This document shows, piece after piece, positions 37,976 through 47,698 of a stretch of DNA of 64,000 bases. This stretch comes from Bordetella parapertussis. GTDB taxonomy: Bacteria; Pseudomonadota; Gammaproteobacteria; Burkholderiales; Burkholderiaceae_C. The translations under genes were made by a program, and so were the position numbers. The stretch is taken from assembly GCA_945878065.1 (NCBI GenBank), contig CAMDXA010000001.1, forward strand, positions 100,073 to 164,072. The letters run 5' to 3'. The notes beneath the pieces were generated by a model. The model was not told the origin of the DNA and ran no database searches. It saw nothing but the letters and a program-made list of their open reading frames with translations. How positions within the stretch are numbered: position 1 is the first letter of the stretch; each line of letters opens with the position of its first letter.

Positions 37976-40591
37976 TTAATCTTCAAGCGGCTTGGCTGTT
38001 GAAGTGAAGGTGAATTCACCGGGCGCTCGAATTGGATCGACATTGACTGAAATCATCACGCCTGGCAGAAATTTTCCTTCTAACAACAATTTAGACAATG
38101 GATTTTCTATCCGCTGCTGAATAGCCCTTTTCAAGGGTCTGGCGCCAAAAACAGGGTCAAAACCTACCTTGGCCAATTCAAGCAATGCCGCGTTTGAAAC
38201 ATCTAAATGCAGGTCAATGCGGGCAAGTCGGTCGCTCAAAGCATGCAACTGAATGCCAGCGATCTTTTCAATATGCTGGGCGCTGAGCGAATGAAACACC
38301 ACCGTTTCATCGATCCTGTTGAGAAACTCGGGCCGAAAATGATTCTTTAATTCGTCAAACACTGCCTCTTTGATTTCCAATGAATCTCTATTGACCATGG
38401 ATTGAATGATCTTGGATCCAATATTTGAGGTCATCACAATAACTGTGTTTTTAAAATCCACCGTTCGCCCCTGGCCATCGGTCAACCTGCCGTCATCCAA
38501 TACCTGCAGCAAAATATTGAAGACATCAGGATGGGCCTTTTCAATCTCATCCATCAGAATCACTGAGTAAGGCTTGCGTCTGACCAATTCCGTTAAGTAG
38601 CCACCCTCGTCATATCCGACATAACCTGGAGGGGCGCCAATCAACTTGCTCACGGAATGTTTCTCCATGAATTCGCTCATGTCGATACGTACCAAGTGAT
38701 CTTCACTGTCGAACAAAAACCCGGCCAATGATTTACACAACTCGGTTTTTCCCACCCCTGTTGGACCTAAAAATAGAAACGATCCTGTCGGTTTAGAGGG
38801 ATCACTGAGACCCGCGCGAGACCTTCGGATGGCATTTGCAACGGCTTGAATAGCTTCGTCTTGACCCACCACACTTTCGTGCAAGCTGTCCTCCATACGA
38901 AGAAGTTTGTCTCGTTCACCTTGCATCAGTTTAGAAACAGGGATGCCTGTGGCGCGGGCCACCACTTCGGCAATTTCTTCAGCCCCCACCTGAGTACGAA
39001 GCAACCTGGCTGTGATTGGCTGAGACGAGGAGCCTTGCTCGTTGGCGTTAGCCTCTTTCAAACGCTTTTCCAATTCAGGCAATTTTCCATATTGCAGTTC
39101 TGCGACTTTGTTGAAATTTCCTTGGCGTTTGAATTCCTCCATCTGCATTTTGCAACGCTCAATCTCTTCCTTGAGCAATGCGCCACCTTGGGCTTGCGAT
39201 TTTTCTGATTTCCATATTTCTTCCAAATCTGCATATTCCAATTGCAGTTTGGTAATCTCATCTTCAATGATGGCCATTCGTTTTTGAGAGGCTTCGTCTT
39301 GCTCCTTACGAACAGCCTCGCGCTCGATTTTGAGCTGTATCAATCGACGGTCGAGCTTGTCCATGACCTCGGGCTTCGAATCAATTTCAATCTTTATTTT
39401 TGCTGCCGCCTCATCAATCAAGTCGATGGCTTTGTCGGGCAAAAACCGATCGGTAATGTAGCGATGCGATAGTTCTGCGGCAGCCACAATAGCTGGGTCA
39501 GTAATTTCTACACCGTGATGGACTTCATATTTTTCTTGTAACCCACGCAATATAGCGATAGTGGCTTCTACTGACGGTTCACCCACAATGATTTTTTGAA
39601 ATCTTCTTTCAAGCGCAGCGTCTTTTTCAATGAATTTTCTGTATTCATCCAAAGTGGTTGCGCCTACACAATGCAGCTCACCACGGGCCAGTGCGGGCTT
39701 GAGCATATTGCCCGCATCCATGGCACCTTCGGCTTTCCCTGCTCCCACCATGGTGTGCAGTTCATCAATAAAGACAATTGAATTTCCCTCGTCTTTGGCA
39801 AGTTCGCTCAATACATTTTTGAGTCTCTCTTCAAATTCACCTCTGAACTTTGCACCAGCGAGTAATGAAGCCATGTCCAAAGACAAAACGCGCTTTCCCT
39901 TCAAAGAATCCGGCACCTCTCCCGCCACAATGCGCTGTGCCAATCCTTCGACAATCGCGGTCTTACCCACACCAGGTTCGCCAATTAAGACTGGATTATT
40001 TTTACTGCGACGCTGAAGCACTTGAATGGCTCGGCGAATCTCGTCATCCCGACCAATCACAGGATCGAGCTTCCCCAGCCTGGCCCGCTCTGTCAGGTCA
40101 ACACAATACTTCATCAAAGTTTCACGTTGACCTTCCGGATCAGCCGTTTTTACCGTCTCCCCGCCCCTTACCGCTTGAATGGATTGAAGCAAACTTTGTT
40201 TGTTGAGTCCGTGCGATTTGGCCTTGCTTGCCAATTCAATTTTGGAATCGCAAATTACCAGGAAAAATAATTCACTGGCCACGAATTGATCACCACGCTT
40301 GATTGCATCTTTTTCTGCAGCTTGCAGCAAAGTGATCAAATCTCGGCCCACTTGCACCTGCTCTTGTCCTTGCACGGTAGGCAATTTGCCCATCGCCTCT
40401 TCGCTGTCCTTGAGTAATCCGTTGATATTGACACCAGATCGCATCAAAATAGCTCTTGGCCCGTCATCTTGTCTCAGCATTGAAACGATCAAATGTGCGG
40501 GTTCAATGTAGGCGTGATCTCCACCCAAGGCCAATGTCTGGGCATCTGACAAAGCCTCTTGAAATTTGGTAGTTAACTTTTCTAACCGCAT
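37976..40591 (-). CDS. clpB: ATP-dependent disaggregase ClpB
   Basis: Hexameric AAA+ chaperone that, with DnaK, rescues aggregated proteins. The 871-residue product is full length. It has the N-terminal Clp repeat domain (1-145), the first ATPase domain with Walker A GEPGVGKT (about 205-212), the ClpB-specific coiled-coil middle domain (about 400-530), and the second ATPase domain with GPTGVGKT (about 605-612). The ATG has GAGGAC upstream. It follows moaE on the same strand after 73 bases; I could not find a convincing heat-shock sigma-32 promoter in that gap. Confidence 0.98.
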   Translation of the reverse strand: MRLEKLTTKFQEALSDAQTLALGGDHAYIEPAHLIVSMLRQDDGPRAILMRSGVNINGLLKDSEEAMGKLPTVQGQEQVQVGRDLITLLQAAEKDAIKRGDQFVASELFFLVICDSKIELASKAKSHGLNKQSLLQSIQAVRGGETVKTADPEGQRETLMKYCVDLTERARLGKLDPVIGRDDEIRRAIQVLQRRSKNNPVLIGEPGVGKTAIVEGLAQRIVAGEVPDSLKGKRVLSLDMASLLAGAKFRGEFEERLKNVLSELAKDEGNSIVFIDELHTMVGAGKAEGAMDAGNMLKPALARGELHCVGATTLDEYRKFIEKDAALERRFQKIIVGEPSVEATIAILRGLQEKYEVHHGVEITDPAIVAAAELSHRYITDRFLPDKAIDLIDEAAAKIKIEIDSKPEVMDKLDRRLIQLKIEREAVRKEQDEASQKRMAIIEDEITKLQLEYADLEEIWKSEKSQAQGGALLKEEIERCKMQMEEFKRQGNFNKVAELQYGKLPELEKRLKEANANEQGSSSQPITARLLRTQVGAEEIAEVVARATGIPVSKLMQGERDKLLRMEDSLHESVVGQDEAIQAVANAIRRSRAGLSDPSKPTGSFLFLGPTGVGKTELCKSLAGFLFDSEDHLVRIDMSEFMEKHSVSKLIGAPPGYVGYDEGGYLTELVRRKPYSVILMDEIEKAHPDVFNILLQVLDDGRLTDGQGRTVDFKNTVIVMTSNIGSKIIQSMVNRDSLEIKEAVFDELKNHFRPEFLNRIDETVVFHSLSAQHIEKIAGIQLHALSDRLARIDLHLDVSNAALLELAKVGFDPVFGARPLKRAIQQRIENPLSKLLLEGKFLPGVMISVNVDPIRAPGEFTFTSTAKPLED

Positions 40592-40664
40592 GCTGTCCTC
40601 ACTAAGGGGTATCGTGTCAGTTAGTTGCGGTGATTTCCTTCATTTTCAATATAAATCTAAATGG

Positions 40665-41153
40665 TTATATTAAATGGCTGGCATTTTTAATATCAATGCC
40701 CCAGCGTTGTAAAGCTTGGTCATCACTGACACGCGCATCCACCCACCTGTGTCCTTCAGCTATACCCTCTTTCTTCCAAAACGGTGCTTGCGTTTTAAGG
40801 TAATCCATCAAAAACTCGCAAGCTTGAAAGCTTTGACCACGGTGCGCTGATGTGACTGCCACCAAAACAATTTGATCTAAGGGCATAAGCAAACCGATAC
40901 GGTGAATAACTTTTGCACCCTGAATATCAAACCGGTTTCGGGCTTCATCAATCATTTTGCAAATAGACGCTTCCGTCATGCCGGGGTAATGCTCGAGCTC
41001 CAGAGAGGACACAGAGTCACCGTCATTTCGGTCACGCACCGTTCCGACGAAACTGCAAACTGCACCGACAGATTTATCACCCTTGCGCAACGATTCAATT
41101 TCAGTGCTGAGGTCAAAATCCTCGGTTTGTATGGAAACATCAAAACGCATCAT
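40665..41153 (-). CDS. moaE: molybdopterin synthase catalytic subunit MoaE
   Basis: Large subunit of molybdopterin synthase, which converts cPMP to molybdopterin using sulfur from MoaD thiocarboxylate. The 162-residue product shows GAVCSFVGTVRDRN, LELEHYPGMTEASI, HRIGLLMPLDQIVLVAVTSAHR (in part) and the catalytic Lys region KTQAPFWKKEG. Its start overlaps the moaD stop by one base, and moeA precedes moaD, so three cofactor genes form one unit. Confidence 0.97.
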   Translation of the reverse strand: MMRFDVSIQTEDFDLSTEIESLRKGDKSVGAVCSFVGTVRDRNDGDSVSSLELEHYPGMTEASICKMIDEARNRFDIQGAKVIHRIGLLMPLDQIVLVAVTSAHRGQSFQACEFLMDYLKTQAPFWKKEGIAEGHRWVDARVSDDQALQRWGIDIKNASHLI

Positions 41154-41404
41154 TAACCACCTGTGACTGGGGGGAAAAAAGCCACCTCAGCATTTTCAGT
41201 TAACCGAGTATTTTCATCGCACACCGTTTGATTTATTGCCATGCGAATGGCTTTGCCAGCAGACAAACCATTGCGGTAATTGTCACCTCTGTCAATCAGT
41301 TCATGTCGCAAAGCTGCGAGATCGATACTTTGTGTGTCTATGGATTCCTGCGACAGACCAATGTGCTCGCGCACAGATGCAAAATAACGAACAATGATTT
41401 TCAT
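41153..41404 (-). CDS. moaD: molybdopterin synthase sulfur carrier subunit MoaD
   Basis: Ubiquitin-like sulfur carrier of 83 residues that ends in the required Gly-Gly (FFPPVTGG), which is activated to a thiocarboxylate. It begins MKIIVRYFASVREHIG, typical of MoaD. It overlaps moeA by four bases (ATGA) and moaE by one base. Confidence 0.96.
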   Translation of the reverse strand: MKIIVRYFASVREHIGLSQESIDTQSIDLAALRHELIDRGDNYRNGLSAGKAIRMAINQTVCDENTRLTENAEVAFFPPVTGG

Positions 41405-42636
41405 GACATCAATTCAAAAAATGGAATAAAGCCAACAGTGTCACCGGGCTTGATCGTGTTTCCAGGAGGATTGTCGACTAAACCATCAGCCCAAACCGTT
41501 GATGTCAGCACCCCAGAACCTTGGTTTTCAAACAAGTCCAAGCCGCCTGTCGTGTTTCGTTTGACGCGTAAAAATTCGCGACGTTTGTCTGCCTTGGGCC
41601 ATGAAAAATCTGCTCTCAATGTGTAGGGGTTTAGTTTGGTTTGATTGACACCTTGCAGATTCAAAATAAAAGGACGCGCCAAAAGTAGGAATGTGACAAA
41701 ACTAGACACAGGATTTCCGGGCAATCCAATGAAATGCGTTAATTTTTGATGAGCTTTCAATTGACCGTAGGCAAAAGGCTTGCCGGGCTTGATGGCCAAG
41801 GACCACAAGTGCAACTCGCCCAATGACTGAACCGCAGGTTTCACATGGTCTTCCTCACCAACCGATACCCCACCACTCGTCAAAATCAAATCATGATTTT
41901 CACAGGCATTTTTAAATGCATTTTCAGTTTGCGACAAACTATCAGGCAATATGCCGAGGTCAGAAACATCACAGCCTAATCGTCTTAAAAATGCTTTTAA
42001 GAAAAAACGATTTGAGTTGTAAATGGAACCCGGAGGCATTTCAGTCGGGGCAATTTCTCCAGGCATCACCAATTCATCACCTGTTGAGAAAAGAGCCACT
42101 TTGGCTCGCTTAAAAACCCTGATGTTCGCCCTGCCAATGCTCGCTGCCAATCCAATAGATGCAGGGTTCAATGCACTGCCTTTAGACAATATGCTTGAAT
42201 GCATGGCAATATCTTCACCTTTGTAACGTATACATTGCCCGCACCGTGGCTCAGAACGAATATGAATTTGGCCATCCGGCAAAACCTCACAGTCTTCTTG
42301 CATCACCACCGTGTCTGCACCATCGGGTACAGGCGCCCCAGTAAAAATCCTGTCTGCGTGACCCTCTCGTAATTTTGCTGGAAATTGGCCTGCTGCAATG
42401 CGCTGTCCTGCTTTCAAGATACCCTTGCGATTTAAAAATTCTTCATAGCAAAACGCATAGCCATCCATGGCGGAGTTGTCGAACCCTGGCACCTGTATCT
42501 CTGAATGAATATCTTCGGCGAGTATGCGCTGGTCTGCGTCAAATGTTGATACAACTTCTACGGTCGGATTCGAAATTGAAAATTGCAGGATATTTTCAAG
42601 CGCGGTATCTAACGAAAGTAATTCAGGTTTGTTCAT
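41401..42636 (-). CDS. moeA: molybdopterin molybdenumtransferase MoeA
   Basis: Inserts molybdate into adenylylated molybdopterin to finish the cofactor. The 411-residue product (from the ATG at 42636, MNKPELLSLDTAL) has the MoeA domains: VPGFDNSAMDGYA, IFTGAPVPDGADTVVMQED, ALFSTGDEL and the cofactor-binding LTSGGVSVGEEDH, then LPGNPVSSFVTF. A longer frame from a TTG at 42663 overlaps the thrC stop and is less likely. It lies 23 bases after thrC, within the hom-thrC-moeA-moaD-moaE run. Confidence 0.96.
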   Translation of the reverse strand: MNKPELLSLDTALENILQFSISNPTVEVVSTFDADQRILAEDIHSEIQVPGFDNSAMDGYAFCYEEFLNRKGILKAGQRIAAGQFPAKLREGHADRIFTGAPVPDGADTVVMQEDCEVLPDGQIHIRSEPRCGQCIRYKGEDIAMHSSILSKGSALNPASIGLAASIGRANIRVFKRAKVALFSTGDELVMPGEIAPTEMPPGSIYNSNRFFLKAFLRRLGCDVSDLGILPDSLSQTENAFKNACENHDLILTSGGVSVGEEDHVKPAVQSLGELHLWSLAIKPGKPFAYGQLKAHQKLTHFIGLPGNPVSSFVTFLLLARPFILNLQGVNQTKLNPYTLRADFSWPKADKRREFLRVKRNTTGGLDLFENQGSGVLTSTVWADGLVDNPPGNTIKPGDTVGFIPFFELMS

Positions 42637-42659
42637 TGACTTTGTGATGCAAGTTGATT

Positions 42660-44087
42660 TCAAGCGCAGTTCTCTGCAATGAATTTTTTAACCAATTGTG
42701 TATCAGCAGGCATAGTCTCAAAGCGCAATGCACAATTTTCCAAGTCTTTGTACTTATCAGGTATTGGCGGCACCGCCCCAATCGCCTCTTGAATGACGTC
42801 TGAAAATTTAACTGGCAAAGCGGTTTCAAGCACCACCATAGGAATGTCATCTTCTAAAAATTGCCTGGCGACATTCAATCCGTCAGCTGTATGCGGGTCA
42901 ATCATTTCACCAAATTTTTCAAACGTATCTTTTATGGCGAGCAATCGTTGCAGATGGTGACTGTGTCCACTTACGAATCCGTAGTTTTCACGAATTCCGG
43001 AAAATTTCGGATGATCTGAAAGAGAAAACTCTCCAAGGGTAAGTAACTTCTTCGAGAACAATTCAGCTGTTTTTTTAGCATCACGGTCAAGCAAGTCAAA
43101 AATAAAACGCTCGAAATTGCTTGCTTTGGAAATATCCATGGAGGGACTTGAGGTTTCATAGGTGCTCGAACTGTTGCGAACCTTGTATAAACCAGTTTTA
43201 AAAAAATCATCCAAAACATTGTTTTCATTGGTAGCAACTACCAATTTAGAAACAGGCAAGCCCATCATTTTTGCGACGTGACCGGCGCATACATTGCCAA
43301 AATTACCGCTTGGAACAGAAAAGCTGACGAGCCGCTTATTGTCGGTGGTTGCTTGAAAGTAGCCAGCAAAATAGTAGACCACTTGCGCCAGTAATCTGGC
43401 CCAATTAATGGAATTAACTGTTCCGATTTTGTATGATTTTTTAAAATCAAGATCAGAAGAAACCTCTTTGACAATGTCTTGGCAATCGTCAAATACACCT
43501 TGGATTGCAATGTTAAAAATATTCGCATCCATAAGACTGAACATCTGCGCTTTCTGAAATTTGCTCATACGTCCATCTGGGCTGGTCATAAAGACTCGAA
43601 CACCTTTTTTGCCACGCATTGCATACTCAGCTGCACTTCCTGTGTCACCTGATGTGGCTCCCAAAATGTTGAGTTGCTGGTTTGTTCTCAGCAGTTCGTA
43701 CTCAAACAAATTACCAAGCAGCTGCATAGCCATGTCTTTGAAGGCCAAGGTCGGCCCATTTGACAATGCAAGAATTGAAATATTTGAATCTAATTTTCGA
43801 AGTGGCGTGATCAAGTGACTGCCGAAAATCTGTTCTGTATACGTTTTAGTACATAGTCCAAGAAGATCATCGCGCGGAATGTCATCTATGTACAAACTAA
43901 AAATTTCAAAAGCCAAATAGGCATAGCCTTTTTTTGAATAAATGCCACGCAACCGTTGCAACTCGTCTGAATGAATTTTTGGATAGTATTGCGGAAGATA
44001 TAAACCGCCATCAGGCGCCAATCCCTCAAGCAAAATCTCACAAAATTTCTTTTTAACCGAATGGCCTCGGGTAGAAATATAAAACAT
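42660..44087 (-). CDS. thrC: threonine synthase
   Basis: PLP enzyme that converts O-phosphohomoserine to threonine. The 475-residue sequence has the start MFYISTRGHSVKKKFCEILLEGLAPDGGLYLP (in family form), the PLP-lysine motif LAFKDMAMQ (Lys near residue 113), GATSGDTGSAAEYA, and SVPSGNFGN. Length suits the long proteobacterial/fungal type. Its start overlaps the hom stop codon by one base, showing coupling in threonine synthesis. Confidence 0.97.
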   Translation of the reverse strand: MFYISTRGHSVKKKFCEILLEGLAPDGGLYLPQYYPKIHSDELQRLRGIYSKKGYAYLAFEIFSLYIDDIPRDDLLGLCTKTYTEQIFGSHLITPLRKLDSNISILALSNGPTLAFKDMAMQLLGNLFEYELLRTNQQLNILGATSGDTGSAAEYAMRGKKGVRVFMTSPDGRMSKFQKAQMFSLMDANIFNIAIQGVFDDCQDIVKEVSSDLDFKKSYKIGTVNSINWARLLAQVVYYFAGYFQATTDNKRLVSFSVPSGNFGNVCAGHVAKMMGLPVSKLVVATNENNVLDDFFKTGLYKVRNSSSTYETSSPSMDISKASNFERFIFDLLDRDAKKTAELFSKKLLTLGEFSLSDHPKFSGIRENYGFVSGHSHHLQRLLAIKDTFEKFGEMIDPHTADGLNVARQFLEDDIPMVVLETALPVKFSDVIQEAIGAVPPIPDKYKDLENCALRFETMPADTQLVKKFIAENCA

Positions 44088-45400
44088 CAGTTGAAATCTT
44101 CCTTGCGAATACGAACTACTGGCAGCAGAACTGTCGGTAATTTTTGAATTTTCGTGATAGCTTGGTTCATCACACCCTCTTTGGCTTCATGGGTCAAGAT
44201 GATGAGTTCGGTTTGCTTGCTGGTTGCATCAGCAGGCTGCTGCAGCATGGCGTCAACACTTATCCCATACTCCGCCAAAATACTGGTGATACTCGCCAAA
44301 ACTCCCGGTTGATCAGCAACAGAAATTCTTAAATAGTTACAAGTGACCACAGCCTCGATATCCAAAATCTCGGGCGATTCAATAGATTCCGTTTGAAAAG
44401 CCAAATGGGGAATTCGGCTAGCCACATCCGCTGATACTGTCCTGGCAATGTCAATCAAATCTGCAATTACCGCACTTGCAGTGGGTTGCCCGCCAGCACC
44501 CTTACCGTAATACATACTTGTACCCAATGCATCGGAATGCACCATGACAGCATTCATCGCGCCTTCTACATTGGCAATCAAAGAACGCTCCGAAATCAAA
44601 CATGGATGTACCCGAACTTCAACACCACTTTGGGTGCGCTTTGCAATTCCAAATAACTTGATGCGATAACCCAGTTGGGCCGCCAATTGCATGTCTTTAG
44701 ATTGAAGTTGCGTGATTCCCTCAACATAAGCTTTGGAAAAGGGAATTGGAATGCCAAATGCAATTGCAGCGAGCAAACTGCACTTATGTGCTGCATCTGT
44801 TCCTTCGATGTCAAAAGTTGGATCCGCTTCAGCGTACCCCAATGCTTGGGCTTGCTCCAAAGCTTGGGCAAATGTCCATGACTTTTCATGCATTTGCGTC
44901 AATATGAAATTCGTTGTTCCGTTGATGATGCCCGCTATCCATTCGATTTGATTGGCAGCCAATCCTTCTCGCACCACTTTGATGATCGGAATTCCACCAG
45001 CTACGGATGATTCAAAGCCAACCATGCAACTATTTTTCCTGGCCAATTCGAAAATTAATTCGCCATGTGTGGCCAATAAAGCTTTATTGGCAGTTACCAC
45101 ATGCTTACCAGCCTCCAGCGCTTTTGATACCACCTCTAGGGCAAAGCCATAACCACCGATTAACTCAATCACCACATCTATATCTGCTCGAGAGATGATC
45201 TCGTTGGCATCGGAAACCACGATGCAATCTGCGTCAACCACCGATTTGACTTTTTCTGTGTCCAAATCAGCAACCATGCTGATATTCAACCCACGGCCTA
45301 AGCGTCTTTGAATCTCATGCTGGTTGCGTTTTAATAATTGATAGGTACCACTGCCCACTGTGCCAAAACCAATCAGGCCAATCTGCAAAGGTTTCAGCAT
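44087..45400 (-). CDS. hom: homoserine dehydrogenase
   Basis: Reduces aspartate semialdehyde to homoserine, the branch point to threonine and methionine. The 437-residue protein has the nucleotide loop GLIGFGTVGSGTY (8-20), the catalytic domain with ANKALLATHG and GGIPIIKVVREGLAANQIEWIAGIINGTTNF (in parts), and a C-terminal ACT domain (about 350-430) for threonine feedback. It is a separate enzyme, not fused to aspartate kinase. It overlaps the end of the aminotransferase gene by seven bases. Confidence 0.98.
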   Translation of the reverse strand: MLKPLQIGLIGFGTVGSGTYQLLKRNQHEIQRRLGRGLNISMVADLDTEKVKSVVDADCIVVSDANEIISRADIDVVIELIGGYGFALEVVSKALEAGKHVVTANKALLATHGELIFELARKNSCMVGFESSVAGGIPIIKVVREGLAANQIEWIAGIINGTTNFILTQMHEKSWTFAQALEQAQALGYAEADPTFDIEGTDAAHKCSLLAAIAFGIPIPFSKAYVEGITQLQSKDMQLAAQLGYRIKLFGIAKRTQSGVEVRVHPCLISERSLIANVEGAMNAVMVHSDALGTSMYYGKGAGGQPTASAVIADLIDIARTVSADVASRIPHLAFQTESIESPEILDIEAVVTCNYLRISVADQPGVLASITSILAEYGISVDAMLQQPADATSKQTELIILTHEAKEGVMNQAITKIQKLPTVLLPVVRIRKEDFN

Positions 45401-46620
45401 GTGGGGTTCTTTCGGTAGTTTTCCAAAAACTTGGCGATACGGTTTATAGCGACACGGAGTTCATCCTCATGGGGCAAGAAAACGATACGGAAATGGTCTG
45501 GGGATGGCCAATTAAATCCTGTTCCTTGAACCAATAGTACTTTCGTGTCTTGCAATAATTCGTTGATAAATTGCTGATCGTTTTTAATGGGATACATCTT
45601 TGGGTCAAGCTTAGGGAACATATACAACGCCGCCTGAGGCTTGACGCAAGTGACCCCGGGTATGGCAGTGATCAATTCATAAGCCAGGTCACGTTGCCGC
45701 CGTAATCTGCCGCCGGGCTTGATCAGGTCATTGATGGTTTGGTAGCCGCCAAGTGCTGTTTGTATGGCGCTTTGACCGGGCACATTGGCACACAAGCGCA
45801 TAGACGAGAGCATGTTCAAGCCCTCGATGTAATCTTTGGCAGGCTTTTTGTCACCAGAGACAATCAACCAACCGGCACGGTATCCGCAAGACCGATAGCT
45901 TTTTGACAGGGAATTAAACGTTAAGGTCAAGACATCTTTGGACAGACTTCCAAGCGCTGTGTGGTGCACATCGTCATACAGAACTTTGTCGTAAACCTCA
46001 TCAGCAAAAATGATGAGGCCATGCTCTCTGGCGAGTTCAACAATCCCTTTTAAAAGCTCGTCTGAATAAAGAGCGCCTGTTGGGTTGTTGGGATTGATAA
46101 CAACAATTCCTTTGGTATTTTTTGTGATTTTCGATTTGATATCTTGCAAATCAGGCATCCATCCATTGGCCTCGTCACACAGGTAATGCACAGGTGTGCC
46201 GCCTGACAAACTGACTGCGGCCGTCCACAAAGGATAGTCAGGGGCAGGAAGCAACAACTCATCGCCCGTATTGAGCAGGGCATTGGTTGCCATCACGATC
46301 AATTCACTGGCACCGTTACCTAAATAAATATCATCTAATCCGACACCGTCTATGCCTTGTTGCTGGCTATATTGCATCACGGCTTTACGTGCTGCAAATA
46401 TGCCCTTGCTGTCAGAATAAGCAGCCGCACCGGGCAAATTTCGAATAATGTCTTGTTGTATTTCTTCAGGCGCATCGAAACCAAACACCGCAAGATTTCC
46501 GATGTTAAGTTTGATGATCTTGTGCCCCTCTTCTTCCATCTGGCGCGCTTTTTCTAAGACAGGGCCGCGAATGTCGTAACAAACATTGTCCAGCTTGGAT
46601 GATTTTTGAATGGTTTTCAA
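45394..46620 (-). CDS. alaA: alanine-synthesising aminotransferase (AlaA family)
   Basis: PLP-dependent class I aminotransferase, probably pyruvate/glutamate, first gene of the hom-thrC run. The likely start is a TTG at 46620, giving 408 residues beginning (M)KTIQKSSKLDNVCYDIRG, with GGAG five bases upstream. The open frame upstream to 46746 has no family match. Key motifs are GNGASELIVMATNA, PAPDYPLWTAAV, NPNNPTGALYS, and the PLP lysine in NSLSKSYRSCGYRAGW. The usual GNPAPF segment reads GNLAVF here. Confidence 0.93.
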   Translation of the reverse strand: MKTIQKSSKLDNVCYDIRGPVLEKARQMEEEGHKIIKLNIGNLAVFGFDAPEEIQQDIIRNLPGAAAYSDSKGIFAARKAVMQYSQQQGIDGVGLDDIYLGNGASELIVMATNALLNTGDELLLPAPDYPLWTAAVSLSGGTPVHYLCDEANGWMPDLQDIKSKITKNTKGIVVINPNNPTGALYSDELLKGIVELAREHGLIIFADEVYDKVLYDDVHHTALGSLSKDVLTLTFNSLSKSYRSCGYRAGWLIVSGDKKPAKDYIEGLNMLSSMRLCANVPGQSAIQTALGGYQTINDLIKPGGRLRRQRDLAYELITAIPGVTCVKPQAALYMFPKLDPKMYPIKNDQQFINELLQDTKVLLVQGTGFNWPSPDHFRIVFLPHEDELRVAINRIAKFLENYRKNPTC

Positions 46621-46705
46621 CTCAACTCCATGTTCAATTTTCACGAAAAGTCTATAATTTGAACATAATTCTGGGGGTTTTTCCTCATTTACGCTGGTTG
46701 ACACG

Positions 46706-47086
46706 ATGAAATTACAGCCTGATCGATCAGACCTCTTATCTATCACCGCATATGGTCCCAGTTGGATCGCAGTTAACGGAAAATCTTATTCTCACCACTT
46801 GCTTGTCAGTGCTCACGGCGTTGTAGAACCATGGCTTGGAAACCCCTTATTCAATGACTTGCCCGATCAAAGCAATTTGGTGCTTAAAACAGGCTGTGAA
46901 ATTTTGCTTTTGGGCTGCGGGAAAAAACAATTTTTCATCCCTCCCGGCAACTTGATTTCATTCATGAACAACGGCGTAGGCGTTGAGACCATGGGTACCG
47001 CTGCAGCGTGCCGAACTTTCAATGTATTGGCCTCTGAAGGTCGCCAAGTTGCTGCAGTGTTACTACTCGAAGAAGCCGTTATTTAA
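46706..47086 (+). CDS. Mth938-like domain protein
   Basis: A 126-residue protein of the Mth938/DUF498 family, related to the mitochondrial assembly factor NDUFAF3; its bacterial function is unknown. The pattern is visible throughout: MKLQPDRSDLLSITAYGPSW, INGKSY-like VNGKSYSHHLLV, EILLLGCGKKQFFIPP, and the conserved end VGVETMGTAAACRTFNVLASEGRQVAAVLL (in parts). It diverges from the aminotransferase gene with 85 bases between them and precedes bcp. Confidence 0.9.
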   Translation: MKLQPDRSDLLSITAYGPSWIAVNGKSYSHHLLVSAHGVVEPWLGNPLFNDLPDQSNLVLKTGCEILLLGCGKKQFFIPPGNLISFMNNGVGVETMGTAAACRTFNVLASEGRQVAAVLLLEEAVI

Positions 47087-47158
47087 CCGGCACCATCAAC
47101 AACAAACAGGCACCGAATCCACCGCCAACTTACGCGTGGCCATTTAGAGATAAAATGC

Positions 47159-47189
47159 TTGTCTACCAAAGATTTTCTTTGGTTATAAA
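47159..47189 (+). promoter_or_regulatory. bcp promoter with dyad in a 19-bp spacer (MerR-type architecture)
   Basis: TTGTCT (47159-47164) and TATAAA (47184-47189) are separated by 19 bases. That spacer is exactly the inverted repeat ACCAAAGA-TTT-TCTTTGGT (47165-47183). A stretched spacer filled by a dyad beginning ACC and ending GGT is the known layout of promoters activated by MerR-family regulators (CueR, SoxR and others). The regulator itself is not identified. Confidence 0.65.
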
Positions 47190-47209
47190 GTCACAACGGA
47201 TTCTGAACC

Positions 47210-47695
47210 ATGGCGATTGTTCTCAATAAACACCTCCCCGAATTTGAAGCAAACGCCACTGGCGGCATCAAGGTAACCAACCAGTCTCACGTCGGCCAAA
47301 CCGTCATTCTCTACTTTTATCCCAAAGACAACACGCCGGGCTGCACCACTGAAGCCATGCAATTTCGGGACAAATTCAAAGATTTCACAAAGGCTGGTGC
47401 AGTGATATTTGGCGTATCCCGTGACAACATGAGGTCACATGACAGCTTCAAAGAAAAATTAGAACTTCCTTTTGAATTAATTGCTGATACTGAAGAGAAA
47501 ATGTGTCACATGTTCGGGGTCGTTAAAAATAAAATCATGTACGGTAAAAAAGTTAAAGGAATTGAGCGCAGCACATTCCTGATTGGATCTGATGGAGTGC
47601 TCAAACAAGAATGGCGCGGCCTCAAAGTACCTGGCCATGTAGACGAAGTCCTCAAAGCCGTTAAAGCCCTGAAAAAATCTACTGCTGCTGCTTGA
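47210..47695 (+). CDS. bcp: thioredoxin-dependent peroxiredoxin, BCP type
   Basis: Reduces peroxides and lipid hydroperoxides. The 161-residue protein has the peroxidatic cysteine in the motif DNTPGCTTEAMQFRD (Cys near residue 45). The second Cys found five residues later in E. coli Bcp is absent. Another Cys, in EEKMCHMFGV, could resolve the disulfide. YGKKVKGIERSTFLI and the Arg in this segment are conserved. The gene has a promoter with a dyad in its spacer and is followed after three bases by the phoH-like gene. Confidence 0.95.
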   Translation: MAIVLNKHLPEFEANATGGIKVTNQSHVGQTVILYFYPKDNTPGCTTEAMQFRDKFKDFTKAGAVIFGVSRDNMRSHDSFKEKLELPFELIADTEEKMCHMFGVVKNKIMYGKKVKGIERSTFLIGSDGVLKQEWRGLKVPGHVDEVLKAVKALKKSTAAA

Positions 47696-47698
47696 TAA

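Noticed and set aside
40592..40664. Heat-shock (sigma-32) promoter before clpB
   Set aside because: CCCCTTA resembles a -10 element, but no CTTGAAA-like -35 exists at the required 13-15 base spacing.
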